From positions 1 through 40,727 of the forward strand of contig JAJQCX010000087.1 of NCBI GenBank assembly GCA_021202495.1: a stretch of 40,727 bases of DNA, given 5' to 3'. The notes beneath the pieces were generated by a model. The model was not told the origin of the DNA and searched no databases. It worked only from the letters and a program-made list of their open reading frames with translations. Shown here one piece after another: positions 14,093 through 22,990 of this stretch (positions are counted from its first letter, which is position 1; each line of letters opens with the position of its first letter). The stretch is from Clostridia bacterium. Its GTDB lineage: Bacteria > Bacillota > Clostridia > UMGS1883. The position numbers were made by a program, and so were the translations under genes.

Positions 14093-14536
14093 ATGGAAAA
14101 TACCGAAAACGGCGATACAATCGAGCTTCTGAAAGAATGCAACGCCGGAGTGAAAATGGGCGTCGATTCAATCGACGATGTGTTGGGCAATGTTGCGGAC
14201 GACAAAATGCGCAAGCTCCTTGCCGACTGCAAGGATAAGCATCAGGAGTTAGGCAGCGAAACACATACGCTTTTAAACCGGCTGCACAACGGCGGCAAAA
14301 GCCCCAGCGCAATGGCGTGCGGCATGGCACACATCAAAACAAACGTAATGATAACATTTTCCGGCACAGACCACACCATAGCGGATTTAATGACCGACGG
14401 CTGCAACATGGGCGTGAAAAGCCTTCACCGCTATATGAATAAATACAAAGCCGCCTCCGACGAATCGCGCGACATTGCCCGCCGCCTTATCGCTTTAGAA
14501 TCAAAGCTCGCGCAGGATCTAAGCTGCTATTTGTAA
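14093..14536 (+). CDS. small helical protein, possibly DUF2383/ferritin-like
   Basis: A 147-residue soluble, acidic, almost entirely helical protein of unknown function. The pattern LLKECNAGVKMGVDSIDDVL...KMRKLLADCKDKHQELGSE resembles the start of DUF2383-type ferritin-like four-helix bundles; the second half (TNVMITFSGTDHTIADLMTDGCNMGVKSLHRYMNK) would give helices three and four. Candidate metal ligands (Glu, His, Asp) are present but no firm di-iron motif is seen. The start is ATG 14093 with GGGAGATGAT upstream; a TTG at 14078 overlaps that site. It is a single-gene unit with its own terminator. Confidence 0.6.
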   Translation: MENTENGDTIELLKECNAGVKMGVDSIDDVLGNVADDKMRKLLADCKDKHQELGSETHTLLNRLHNGGKSPSAMACGMAHIKTNVMITFSGTDHTIADLMTDGCNMGVKSLHRYMNKYKAASDESRDIARRLIALESKLAQDLSCYL

Positions 14537-14540
14537 ACCA

Positions 14541-14570
14541 TGTCGGAGGCTTTCCTCCGACACATTTTTT
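14541..14570 (+). terminator. intrinsic terminator of the helical protein gene
   Basis: Perfect nine-pair stem TGTCGGAGG/CCTCCGACA, loop CTTT, then CA and a T run. Confidence 0.85.
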
Positions 14571-14600
14571 CCTCGATTGTCGCTTTCGTCAAAAAACATC

Positions 14601-14629
14601 TTGATTTTTCCCCGCTGTTGTTATATAAT
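14601..14629 (+). promoter_or_regulatory. promoter of the phosphohexomutase gene
   Basis: TTGATT (14601-14606), 17-nt spacer, TATAAT (14624-14629). The leader is about 100 nt and can form a small CAATCA/TGATTG hairpin just ahead of the ribosome binding site. Confidence 0.65.
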
Positions 14630-14735
14630 CATCTTCACTGAGGTTTGCGCCTTGTAGAGAATTATACATAAAATCGAATTGAAGAGGGCAATCATCAGTA
14701 TTTCTTGATTGTTTCATGTTAGGAGATGCGTAATA

Positions 14736-16403
14736 ATGAATAAAAATTATGAAAAATGGCTCAATTCCGAATATATTGACGAAAATACGCGTCAAGAGCT
14801 TCTCGCCATGAGCGAAAAAGAAATAGAAGAATCCTTCCACAGCGAAATGAAATTCGGCACCGCCGGTCTTCGCGGCATTATCGGCTGGGGCACTAACAGA
14901 ATTAACATCTACACCGTCCGCAAGGCAACTCAGGGCTTTGCCGACTATATCAAAGCTGAAGGCGCCGATGCAGTTTCGCGCGGCGTTGCGATAGCCTACG
15001 ACAACCGCCGCAAATCTATTGAATTTGCACAGAACACCGCAGGAGTCTTGGCTGCAAACGGAATCAAGGCATTTCTTTTTGAAAGCCTCCGTCCCACGCC
15101 GGAGCTCAGCTTTGCTGTGCGCCATCTTCACTGCTTCGGCGGCGTTGTCATCACCGCTTCGCACAATCCTGCGGAATATAACGGCTACAAGCTCTACGAT
15201 TCGCACGGCTGCCAGCTCGTTCCGCGCTATTTAGACCGCGTGACTGAGTTTGTCTCTGCCGTTCCCGACGAGCTTGCGGTTAAGTGCCTTTCCCTTGAAG
15301 AAGCGGGCGATTTGATTGAAATTATCGGAAGCGAAGTTGACGAGGCTTATTACGAAGCTGTAAAGACAATCTGCGTCACACCCGACGTTGACAAGAGCAA
15401 TTTCAAAGTTGTCTATTCCCCGCAGCACGGCACGGGCAACGTTCCGGTAAGACACGTTCTTACCACATTGGGCTACAACGTTATCCCCGTTTTGGAGCAG
15501 TGCGACCCCGACACGGAATTTTCAAACACGAAAAATCCCAACCCCGAGCGCCCCGAGGCATATGAGCTCGCGCTTGAAAAGGCAAAAGAGGTTGACGCCG
15601 ACATCGTTATCACAACCGACCCCGACTGCGACCGTCTCGGCGTTGCCGTAAAGCAAAACGGCGAATACATTCTCATGACCGGCAACCAGGGCGGCGCCGT
15701 TTTGTTGGAATACATTTTGAGCCGCCGCACCGCAAACGGAACGCTTCCCAAAAACGGTGTCATGTTCAACACTGTTGTCACGAGCGACCTCGGTGACCGC
15801 GTTGCAGCAAAATACGGCATCGAAACCGAAAAGACGCTCACCGGCTTCAAATTCATCGGCGATAAGATAAGAACGCACCACAACACCGACAAAAAGCAGT
15901 TCGTTTTCGGCTATGAGGAAAGCTACGGCTATCTCATTTCCGACTTTGTACGTGACAAGGACGCCGTTCAGTCCTCGCTCATGCTCTGCGAAGCCGCGGC
16001 ATATTACAAGACAATGGGCAAAACCCTCTACGACGTTCTCACCGATTTGTATAAGGAATACGGCTATTTCAAGGATCACCTCACAAGCCTCACCCTCCCC
16101 GGGCTTGACGGCGCAAAGCAGATTGAAAAAATTATGTCCGATTTACGCGCCAACCCCAAGAGCGAGGTTTACGAGAGAAAGGTTGTCAAAATCTATGACT
16201 TCATGTCTGACGAAATGACGGCACAGGGCTACCCCAAGTCGAACGTTATCAAGTACGTTCTTGAGGACGGCACTTGGATTGCCATTCGCCCCTCCGGCAC
16301 CGAGCCCAAGTGCAAATTCTACTACAGCATCGTCAGCCGCGACATCAACCGCATTCCCTCAAAGCTCGAAATAATCAGAAAAGAATTTGAGCCGCAACTT
16401 TAA
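14736..16403 (+). CDS. phosphoglucomutase/phosphomannomutase family enzyme
   Basis: A 555-residue cytoplasmic alpha-D-phosphohexomutase that interconverts glucose or mannose 1- and 6-phosphates, linking glycolysis to polysaccharide precursor synthesis. Four signature regions are intact: the phosphoserine loop TASHNPAEYNGYK (Ser142), the Mg-binding DPDCDRLG (295-302), the sugar-specificity loop GYEES (392-396) and the phosphate-binding RPSGTEPK (518-525). GTAGLRG near residue 41-47 is also typical. Length fits the PgcA-like Firmicute group. ATG 14736 has AGGAG 10 nt upstream; the longer upstream frame starts within the leader and is rejected. It is monocistronic, with promoter and terminator both visible. 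Confidence 0.95.
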   Translation: MNKNYEKWLNSEYIDENTRQELLAMSEKEIEESFHSEMKFGTAGLRGIIGWGTNRINIYTVRKATQGFADYIKAEGADAVSRGVAIAYDNRRKSIEFAQNTAGVLAANGIKAFLFESLRPTPELSFAVRHLHCFGGVVITASHNPAEYNGYKLYDSHGCQLVPRYLDRVTEFVSAVPDELAVKCLSLEEAGDLIEIIGSEVDEAYYEAVKTICVTPDVDKSNFKVVYSPQHGTGNVPVRHVLTTLGYNVIPVLEQCDPDTEFSNTKNPNPERPEAYELALEKAKEVDADIVITTDPDCDRLGVAVKQNGEYILMTGNQGGAVLLEYILSRRTANGTLPKNGVMFNTVVTSDLGDRVAAKYGIETEKTLTGFKFIGDKIRTHHNTDKKQFVFGYEESYGYLISDFVRDKDAVQSSLMLCEAAAYYKTMGKTLYDVLTDLYKEYGYFKDHLTSLTLPGLDGAKQIEKIMSDLRANPKSEVYERKVVKIYDFMSDEMTAQGYPKSNVIKYVLEDGTWIAIRPSGTEPKCKFYYSIVSRDINRIPSKLEIIRKEFEPQL

Positions 16404-16410
16404 AAAACAC

Positions 16411-16451
16411 AATTCCCGAAAGCACGTTTGAAATGCTTTCGGGAATTTTTT
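16411..16451. terminator. bidirectional terminator
   Basis: Fourteen-pair perfect stem AATTCCCGAAAGCA/TGCTTTCGGGAATT with a 9-nt loop, T run on the plus side and A/T run on the other. It separates the mutase from the convergent radical SAM gene. Confidence 0.85.
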
Positions 16452-17052
16452 ATTTTATCAATTCCCTTATTCTCAGCTTCACGCCGATTTTTTCCGTTAT
16501 CTCGCGGCATTTTTCCTTGTCCTCATCGTTCATTATATCAACTATGCTGAGCACGACCTCCGGCACATACTCCTTTGCCTTCCGGGCAAAATCAAGCATC
16601 GCGTCAAAGCCGTCCGCACCGTATACCGATCGGCATATTTCATTGTATTTTTCTCTGTCCGGCGCGTTCAGGCTTATCGAAATAACGTCAATCAGCCCCG
16701 CCATTTCTCCCGTCACATCGCGCCCCGCAATTAAATTCGCGTGCCCGTTCGTGTTGAGCCGCACCTTTATATCGCACTTTTCCTTGACCCGCCTTATTGT
16801 TTCAAGCATGTCCTCAAAGCGCTCCGTCGGCTCTCCGTATCCGCAAAAAACAAGCTCGTCAAATTTCTCAACACCCTTTGCGAAAATGTCCTCCACCGCC
16901 TCCTCAACCGTCGGCTCCCGGTCAAGCCATAAGTCATACCCCATGCCAAAGTCCGTCTCCGTCCTCGCGCAGAACACGCACGCGTTTGTGCACTTGTTCG
17001 TCAAATTGACATAAAGCCCCCGCCCGATGGGGTAAGCAATAATATTTCCCAC
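16450..17052 (-). CDS. TatD-linked radical SAM protein
   Basis: A 200-residue radical SAM protein. The [4Fe-4S] motif is Cys21-x3-Cys25-x2-Cys28 in NKCTNACVFCAR, followed by GYDLWLDREPTVEEAVEDI and a GYGEPTERFED segment that aids SAM binding. The size and these motifs match the family described as TatD-linked radical SAM (TIGR04038). Its substrate is unknown; a link with TatD nucleases is inferred from recurrent gene neighbourhood. In this window tatD is about 2.5 kb away on the same strand, split off by a SEC-C gene and an opposite-strand LRR gene. The start is GTG 17052 behind AAAGGTAG. It lies 20 nt after the SEC-C gene and is probably co-transcribed with it. Confidence 0.82.
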   Translation of the reverse strand: MGNIIAYPIGRGLYVNLTNKCTNACVFCARTETDFGMGYDLWLDREPTVEEAVEDIFAKGVEKFDELVFCGYGEPTERFEDMLETIRRVKEKCDIKVRLNTNGHANLIAGRDVTGEMAGLIDVISISLNAPDREKYNEICRSVYGADGFDAMLDFARKAKEYVPEVVLSIVDIMNDEDKEKCREITEKIGVKLRIRELIK

Positions 17053-17072
17053 TTCAATCTACCTTTCGCTGT

Positions 17073-18053
17073 TTATTTGCCGCAGCAATGCTTATATTTC
17101 TTCCCGCTCCCGCACGGACACGGGTCGTTTCGCCCGACCTTTTTGTTTTTAACCGGCGCCGCACCCTGCGTCGCCGCATAAAGCTGACTTAAAAGCGAAA
17201 ACCTCAGCTCTTCGTTCGGAAGTTCCATCTCCAAAATATTTTTCCGCATTTCATCGACACTAAGCGTTCCGTCCGCAAGTGCACGTTTCACGTTCTCTCC
17301 AAACGTCAGCTTACGAGGCACATCGGGCAAATACATAGCGCTCATTTCATGCGGCGTGTACCCTCTGTTGCACTGCATTCTCGTATGATTGTTGAGATCT
17401 GCGTAAAGCTTTACAAATGTATGTAAATCCCTCTCGGTTATCCGCGCTCCGTATCCTTCTATGAACTCCAGCGCGTCCTCCATCTCGTCGGTCATCATTT
17501 GAATTCCGTAGAGAATATAACAGTACGCATCTTCCACATAGGGCTCATCCATTCCGACTTTACGCAAAAAATCCATCATATCCGTCGCTTGCTCTGTCAT
17601 TTCGATATAGCCTGTATCGGCATAATTCAAAAGCTCGTTTTTGGACGGAATATAATACGGCTTTCCCTGCTGCGCTTCAAAAATATCATAAAATTCCTCC
17701 GCACCGTCATCCATATAAACGGCATTTACGAGATAATATTTCAACAAATCGGTCTTTTTCCCGTCAGAAAACAGCTCATGCTCGCCGAATATATAATACC
17801 ATCCGCGCTCATGCTTCGCGATTTCGGAAAAAGCGCGAAATTCGTCCTCCGTCACCGGATTTCTGTTCTGTGACACAATAATCTCATACAGCTTCTCCAA
17901 CGGTATAATTCCGTACAGCTCCGCCGCCGCGTCAAAATATTTCCGCAGCAGGCGCGACTTTGCATCCGTCAGCGGGATTTCCCTGTACAATGCGTTAAGC
18001 TTTCTCCTGCTATACTCTTCCGGCCACTCAAAATATCCATCGTTTTCTTCCAT
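17073..18053 (-). CDS. SEC-C zinc-binding motif protein
   Basis: A 326-residue, mostly helical acidic cytoplasmic protein of unknown function. The final 20 residues are a SEC-C motif, GRNDPCPCGSGKKYKHCC, the zinc-binding tail also found on SecA, with all four ligands (C-x-C...C-C). The rest has no recognised domain; its helical repeats and many Tyr and Glu residues resemble other SEC-C accessory proteins. ATG 18053 is chosen; an in-frame TTG at 18059 lies nearer to GGAGG and cannot be excluded. It is the first gene of a probable two-gene unit with the TatD-linked radical SAM gene. Confidence 0.75.
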   Translation of the reverse strand: MEENDGYFEWPEEYSRRKLNALYREIPLTDAKSRLLRKYFDAAAELYGIIPLEKLYEIIVSQNRNPVTEDEFRAFSEIAKHERGWYYIFGEHELFSDGKKTDLLKYYLVNAVYMDDGAEEFYDIFEAQQGKPYYIPSKNELLNYADTGYIEMTEQATDMMDFLRKVGMDEPYVEDAYCYILYGIQMMTDEMEDALEFIEGYGARITERDLHTFVKLYADLNNHTRMQCNRGYTPHEMSAMYLPDVPRKLTFGENVKRALADGTLSVDEMRKNILEMELPNEELRFSLLSQLYAATQGAAPVKNKKVGRNDPCPCGSGKKYKHCCGK

Positions 18054-18158
18054 CTTCAATCCCGCCTCCGTTATTTTTTTATCATTTCATTACGCTGAAA
18101 ATATAATATCACATCTCCCGCCCGAATTCAACCCCACAATATATCCTTTTAAAAACCG

Positions 18159-18187
18159 TTGCAAAATTTTATTACATATGCTATCAT
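18159..18187 (+). promoter_or_regulatory. promoter of the secreted LRR protein gene
   Basis: TTGCAA (18159-18164), 17-nt spacer, TATCAT (18182-18187), giving a short leader to the ATG at 18216. Confidence 0.55.
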
Positions 18188-18215
18188 ATTTCAAAAGAGA
18201 GGGAGTGCATATCAA

Positions 18216-19559
18216 ATGAAATTGTCAAAAAGATTTCTGCCGCTTATCATATGTCTCATTTTTACCGCCGCGTTTGTTCCGCACGTCGGCGCCGCCACCT
18301 CCGGCTCATGCGGCTCCAACGTTTCGTGGACGCTTGACACAGTCGGCGGCGTGCTTACAATCTCCGGCTCCGGCAGCATGAACGACTATATAAATTCCTT
18401 CAATCCGTGGTCGTCAAACAGGCTTGTCAAATCCGTCGTGATTGAGGACGGTATAACTCACATCGGTGCCTCCGCATTTTCCGGCTGTACGGCGCTTTCC
18501 TTCGTCACAATATCCGACAGCGTCACAAGCATAGGCGCAAGCGCGTTCAGCGCCTGTTCGTCATTGACCGAAATAACCATTCCCGAAAATGTTACAGCCA
18601 TTGAAGATTATACCTTTAACGGCTGCTCTTCCATAACAAGCATTATTATCCCCGATAAGGTAAAGAGCATCGGCCGAGGTGCATTCAGCTATTGCTCATC
18701 ACTCGCAAGCGTCTCAATTCCCAAAAGCGTGATTACTTTTATGCCCGACGTCTTTTCCTACTGCCCGCTCCTGACAAGCGCAGGCGAGACGGGAAGCGGC
18801 TGCGACATTGAATTTGCCTGGACGACAATCCCCAACAACGCTTTTTACGGCTGCACCTCGCTTCAAAGCATAGATTTCCCCTCCTACATTACAAGCATAG
18901 GCTACAGTGCATTTTATAACTGCACCTCCCTTTCCTCAATCACCATTCCCGACAGCGTGATAAGCATAGGTGATTCTGCGTTTTGCTATTGCAGTTCCTT
19001 GAGCGAGGTTAATATGAGCGGCAATATGAACGGGTTCGGCGAAAGTGCATTTTTTGAATGCAGCTCACTGAAGGAGATTACCGTCCCCGACGGTATAACA
19101 TCTATTCTGACCTACACCTTTTATAACTGCAAATCCCTTACTAGCATAAATCTTCCCCGCACAATCACCTCAATTGCGGATTCCGCGTTTTCAAGCTGCC
19201 GCTCCCTGACCGACGTTTTCTACGGCGGCAGCCGCTCCGAATGGGCCGGCATAACCATTTCGGATAACAACGCATACTTAACCGATGCAACGATTCATTA
19301 CGCCGTCAGGGAAACCGCAATAATTTCCCTCTCTGCCGAAAAATCAGCCGACGGCGTCGCTGTCTTAGCCGAGATTGACAACCCCGATAACGGCACAGTC
19401 TTTGCGGCAGGCTACAGCAACAATGCCGCCCTCGCCGCCGTTACGGTTCAAAACGGCACCGCAATTCTTCCCGCAGAAACCGAAACGGTAAAAATATTCA
19501 TATGGGGCAAAAATTCTCTTCTCCCCCTCTGCCAATCCGCTTCGGCAGTTGTCAAATAA
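18216..19559 (+). CDS. secreted BspA-like LRR_5 protein
   Basis: A 447-residue exported protein. Residues 1-27 form a signal peptide ending VGAA. Next is the module SCGSNVSWTLDTVGGVLTISGSGSM, shared with the lipoprotein at 10678. From about residue 70 to 375 there are roughly a dozen LRR_5 repeats of about 23 residues (ITSIGYSAFYNCTSLSSITIPDSV type), then a GGSRSEWAGI module and a C-terminal beta-rich domain ending near IFIWGKNSLLPLC. BspA-like proteins are surface or released binding proteins in gut and oral anaerobes. No anchor or LPxTG motif is seen, so it may be released. ATG 18216 has GGGAGTG upstream; the longer frame begins at the promoter. Confidence 0.9.
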   Translation: MKLSKRFLPLIICLIFTAAFVPHVGAATSGSCGSNVSWTLDTVGGVLTISGSGSMNDYINSFNPWSSNRLVKSVVIEDGITHIGASAFSGCTALSFVTISDSVTSIGASAFSACSSLTEITIPENVTAIEDYTFNGCSSITSIIIPDKVKSIGRGAFSYCSSLASVSIPKSVITFMPDVFSYCPLLTSAGETGSGCDIEFAWTTIPNNAFYGCTSLQSIDFPSYITSIGYSAFYNCTSLSSITIPDSVISIGDSAFCYCSSLSEVNMSGNMNGFGESAFFECSSLKEITVPDGITSILTYTFYNCKSLTSINLPRTITSIADSAFSSCRSLTDVFYGGSRSEWAGITISDNNAYLTDATIHYAVRETAIISLSAEKSADGVAVLAEIDNPDNGTVFAAGYSNNAALAAVTVQNGTAILPAETETVKIFIWGKNSLLPLCQSASAVVK

Positions 19560-19565
19560 ACATCA

Positions 19566-19605
19566 CGGCGGGCAGATCCCCTTTCGGATTTGCCCGCCGC
19601 TTTTT
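19566..19605 (+). terminator. intrinsic terminator of the LRR gene
   Basis: Fourteen-pair stem CGGCGGGCAGATCC/GGATTTGCCCGCCG with one G-T pair, then C and five T. It overlaps the end of the convergent tatD gene. Confidence 0.85.
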
Positions 19606-20374
19606 AATCTTTGATATTATAAAATTCCATCGCCGTTTTTTCCGTCACCGCGATTACCTCGTCTAAGTCAAGCCCCTTTATCTCGGCTATTTTTCTCGCC
19701 GTTTCAATCATATAAAGTGACGAATTGCGCTTGCCGCGATACGGCACCGGTGCAAGATACGGCGCGTCGGTTTCGAGCATTATTTCCTCCAAGGGAACGT
19801 ATTTTACAACCTCAACGGTTTTGACATTATTTTTAAATGTCAGCGTTCCCCCGACTGAAATTTTCATGCCTAACCGCAATATCTCCCGCGCGGTCTCCTT
19901 CGAGCCCGAAAAGCAGTGCATCATTCCGCGCCGATCGCCCGGCTTTGCGGATTTCAAAATTTCCAGGCAGTCGCCCGTAGCTTCGCGGTCATGCACCTGA
20001 AACGGCAGATTGACCGCCTTTGCCAGCTCTATCTGCTCAAAAAACCGCTTTTTTTGTATCTCAGCTGTTTCCTTCGTGTAGTGATATTCCAAGCCAATCT
20101 CGCCAATCGCAACGACCTTTTCATTCTCCGCCATCTTTCCGAGCGTGTCAAAATCACTGTCCTTCATTTTCTCCGCCTCCGACGGGTGAAAACCCACCGC
20201 CGCATATATAAAGGGATATTTTTCGGCAAGCTCAATTGATTTTTCGCTCGACTCAATGTCGCAGCCGACGTTTATAATGTGCCCCACGCCGCCCGAGGGC
20301 ATTTCTGCCAACAGAGCGCCGCGGTCATCGTCGAATTTTTCATCGTCATAATGTGCATGTACGTCAAAAAGCAT
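19604..20374 (-). CDS. tatD: TatD family metal-dependent hydrolase
   Basis: A 256-residue cytoplasmic TIM-barrel nuclease of the TatD family, implicated in DNA repair and 3'-5' exonuclease activity. Metal ligands are all visible: His6 and His8 (DVHAHYDD), Glu92 (GEIGLEYH), His128 (QVHDREA), His153 (MHCFSGS) and Asp203 (ETDAPYLAP). The start is ATG 20374, behind GGAG 6 nt upstream; a longer frame reaching 20419 is not needed and lacks a ribosome site. It is the last gene of the minus-strand run, 67 nt after metG. The metG-tatD linkage is common in Firmicutes. Confidence 0.95.
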   Translation of the reverse strand: MLFDVHAHYDDEKFDDDRGALLAEMPSGGVGHIINVGCDIESSEKSIELAEKYPFIYAAVGFHPSEAEKMKDSDFDTLGKMAENEKVVAIGEIGLEYHYTKETAEIQKKRFFEQIELAKAVNLPFQVHDREATGDCLEILKSAKPGDRRGMMHCFSGSKETAREILRLGMKISVGGTLTFKNNVKTVEVVKYVPLEEIMLETDAPYLAPVPYRGKRNSSLYMIETARKIAEIKGLDLDEVIAVTEKTAMEFYNIKD

Positions 20375-20441
20375 TTTAATCTCCATTCCGCCGCTTAATC
20401 GTAACGCGAATAAGGGCAAGATGCGCCGCTTATTTTTCGCG

Positions 20442-22391
20442 TTACCTTACCTCGCTGCCGTTTCTCATGAGCGCAATCGGCGCAATAAGGCTCAATTCCT
20501 CACCGTTCGCCGTATTCACAGCCGCGCTCAGTATCATTCCGTTCGACTCCTCGCCGCAGAGCTTGACCGGCGCAAGGTTCACAACCGCAACGACCTGCTT
20601 TCCTATCAAATCCTCGGGCTTATAGAATTTCGCAATTCCCGACACAATCTGCCGCTGTTCATAGCCGAAATCAATCTGGAATTTCAAAAGCTTGCTCGAT
20701 TTCTTTATCTTTTCGCACGCCAAAACCGTGCCGACCCTCAAATCGAGCTTGCCGAAGTCGTCAATCGTTATCTCGTCCTTCGGCTCGGGCTTTTCAATCG
20801 GTTCCTCGGCGGGCTTTTCCGGCTCGGGCTTTGCCGCTTCGAGCCTTGCAAGCTCCTTTTCAACGTCGATGCGCGGGAAAAGCGCCTCGCCCTTTTTAAC
20901 CTTCACATTTTTAAGTACTCCGAACTCTTTCGCGCTGTCCCAACCGTGCTCTTCGCAGCCCAGCTGCTCCATTATCTTCGGCGTCGTGTTCGGCATAACG
21001 GGGCGTATCAGCTCGCCCACAATTCTCAAAACCTCCGCAAGATTATACAAAACAGCCGCCAAACGCGCTTTTTTGCTCTCATCCTTGATGAGCTTCCACG
21101 GCATTGTTTCATCGATGTACTTGTTCGCGCGCGAAATGAGCTTCCAAATCTCCGCCAACGCGTTTGAAAAGTCAAACGCGTCCATCAGCTTTTCAACCTT
21201 TTCGGCGGTATGGCTTGCCAAATCAATCAGGTCGTCGTCAAATTCGCCTGTTTCTCTTTCCTCGGGGAGTTCTCCTCCGAAATACTTTTCAATCATCGCC
21301 ACCGTACGGCTCAAGAGATTACCCAAATCGTTTGCCAAATCGGCGTTTATTCTGTTAATGAGCATTTCATTTGTGAAATCGCCGTCCGATCCGAACGGAA
21401 CCTCGCGCATCAAGAAATACCTCACCGCGTCCACGCCGTAATTGTTGACCAGCACAACCGGGTCAACAACGTTGCCCTTCGACTTACTCATCTTGTCGCC
21501 GCCTATTTTGAGCCATCCGTGCCCAAATACCTGCTTTGGCAGCGGCAAATCAAGCGCCATCAGCATTGCCGGCCAAATTATCGAGTGAAATCTCACAATT
21601 TCCTTGCCCACAATGTGTACGTCGCACGGCCAATACTTCTTAAAATCACTGTCATCATCCGAAAACGCGCCCATCGCCGTAATGTAGTTTGTCAGCGCGT
21701 CGAGCCACACGTAAACGACGTGCTTTGGATCAAACGTCACCGGAATGCCCCAGTCAAACGACGTTCTCGAAACGCACAAATCCTCAAGCCCCGGACGCAG
21801 GAAATTGTTCAGCATTTCGTTCTGTCTCGATGCCGGCTGCAAAAAGTCGGGGTTATTTTCTATCAAATTGATTATTTTGTCGCGGTATTTTGAAAGACGG
21901 AAGAAATAGCTCTCCTCCTTTGTCATTTCAACCTCGCGTCCGCAGTCGGGGCATTTGCCGTCCTTGAGCTGTGTCGGCGTCCAGAACGACTCGCACGGCG
22001 TGCAGTACCAGCCCTCGTACTCGCTCTTGTAAATGTCGCCCTTTTCGTAGAGCGTGTTAAATATCTTCTGCACAGCCTTCACATGCTGCTCGTCCGTCGT
22101 CCTGATAAAACGGTCGTAGGATATGTCCATCAGCTTCCACAAATCCTTTATCCCGCTCACAATTTCGTCGACATATTGCTGAGGCGTCACGCCCTTTGCC
22201 TCCGCCTTGCGCTGTATCTTCTGCCCGTGCTCGTCCGTGCCCGTCAAAAACATCACGTCATAGCCCTGCGCCCTCTTGTAACGCGCAATGCTGTCAGACG
22301 CAACAGTACAATAAGCGTGCCCGATGTGCAGATTGTCGCTCGGATAATATATCGGCGTAGTAATGTAAAACTTTCCCTTACTCAACTTCAT
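20442..22391 (-). CDS. metG: methionyl-tRNA synthetase
   Basis: A 649-residue class I aminoacyl-tRNA synthetase charging tRNA-Met. HIGH is at 22-25 (LHIGHAYC) and KMSKS at 300-304 (DKMSKSKGN). A single zinc knuckle has Cys130, Cys133, Cys147 and Cys150. After the helical anticodon domain and a Pro/Glu-rich linker, the last 105 residues form an EMAPII/OB-fold tRNA-binding domain (FGKLDLRVGTVLACEKI), used for dimerisation. The ATG lies only 1 nt after AAGGTGA; the TTG at codon 3 has better spacing and may be the true start. It follows pyrE by 17 nt, so it is probably read through from the pyr operon. Confidence 0.97.
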   Translation of the reverse strand: MKLSKGKFYITTPIYYPSDNLHIGHAYCTVASDSIARYKRAQGYDVMFLTGTDEHGQKIQRKAEAKGVTPQQYVDEIVSGIKDLWKLMDISYDRFIRTTDEQHVKAVQKIFNTLYEKGDIYKSEYEGWYCTPCESFWTPTQLKDGKCPDCGREVEMTKEESYFFRLSKYRDKIINLIENNPDFLQPASRQNEMLNNFLRPGLEDLCVSRTSFDWGIPVTFDPKHVVYVWLDALTNYITAMGAFSDDDSDFKKYWPCDVHIVGKEIVRFHSIIWPAMLMALDLPLPKQVFGHGWLKIGGDKMSKSKGNVVDPVVLVNNYGVDAVRYFLMREVPFGSDGDFTNEMLINRINADLANDLGNLLSRTVAMIEKYFGGELPEERETGEFDDDLIDLASHTAEKVEKLMDAFDFSNALAEIWKLISRANKYIDETMPWKLIKDESKKARLAAVLYNLAEVLRIVGELIRPVMPNTTPKIMEQLGCEEHGWDSAKEFGVLKNVKVKKGEALFPRIDVEKELARLEAAKPEPEKPAEEPIEKPEPKDEITIDDFGKLDLRVGTVLACEKIKKSSKLLKFQIDFGYEQRQIVSGIAKFYKPEDLIGKQVVAVVNLAPVKLCGEESNGMILSAAVNTANGEELSLIAPIALMRNGSEVR

Positions 22392-22408
22392 TCACCTTGT
22401 TTTCAATT

Positions 22409-22990
22409 TTATTTCGTAAAATTTCTGCTGCCGGGCTTCACGATGGGGATGCCTGCCTTGCAAAGCGGGCACTCATCCTCCTCGTAGGACACAACCTCCA
22501 TCGAGATGACCGCCTTGAACGGTACTCCAAAATCAATCTTTCCGCCCGTTCTGTCAACAATCGATCCAACTCCCGCGACAATGCCGCCGTTTTTCTTAAC
22601 AATCTCGATAACCTCTCTCACGCTGCCGCCGGTCGTCACAACGTCCTCGACAACAAGAACCTTCTGCCCCTCTTCAATCGTAAAGCCGCGGCGCAATGTC
22701 ATAACGCCGTTTTCGCGCTCCGCAAAAATGTTCTTCACGCCGAGCGCACGGCTCACCTCATAGCTCATCTGTATTGCTCCGAGCGCGGGTCCTATTACAA
22801 CGTCAATTCCCGCATCGGCATACTTTTCAGCCAAAACGCCGCACAGCTCCTCCGAATATTTCGTATATTGAAATATCTTCGCGCACTGCAAGTACTTCGC
22901 GCTGTGTCTGCCGCTCGTCAGGCGAAAATGCCCCTCCTGCAAAACACCCGCTTCCTTCAAAATTTCAACAACTCTCTCTTCCGTTACCAT
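22409..22990 (-). CDS. pyrE: orotate phosphoribosyltransferase
   Basis: A 193-residue enzyme joining orotate and PRPP to give orotidine 5'-monophosphate, the fifth step of UMP synthesis. The PRPP-binding motif is VLVVEDVVTTGGS. The N-terminus (GVLQEGHFRLTSGRHSAKYLQCAKIFQ) fits the OPRTase family, and a Cys pair near the C-terminus (DECPLCKAG) is seen in related clostridial enzymes. ATG 22990 lies inside the end of pyrD (7-nt overlap) with GGAGG upstream, so the two are translationally coupled. It is the last pyr gene of the cluster. Confidence 0.96.
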   Translation of the reverse strand: MVTEERVVEILKEAGVLQEGHFRLTSGRHSAKYLQCAKIFQYTKYSEELCGVLAEKYADAGIDVVIGPALGAIQMSYEVSRALGVKNIFAERENGVMTLRRGFTIEEGQKVLVVEDVVTTGGSVREVIEIVKKNGGIVAGVGSIVDRTGGKIDFGVPFKAVISMEVVSYEEDECPLCKAGIPIVKPGSRNFTK

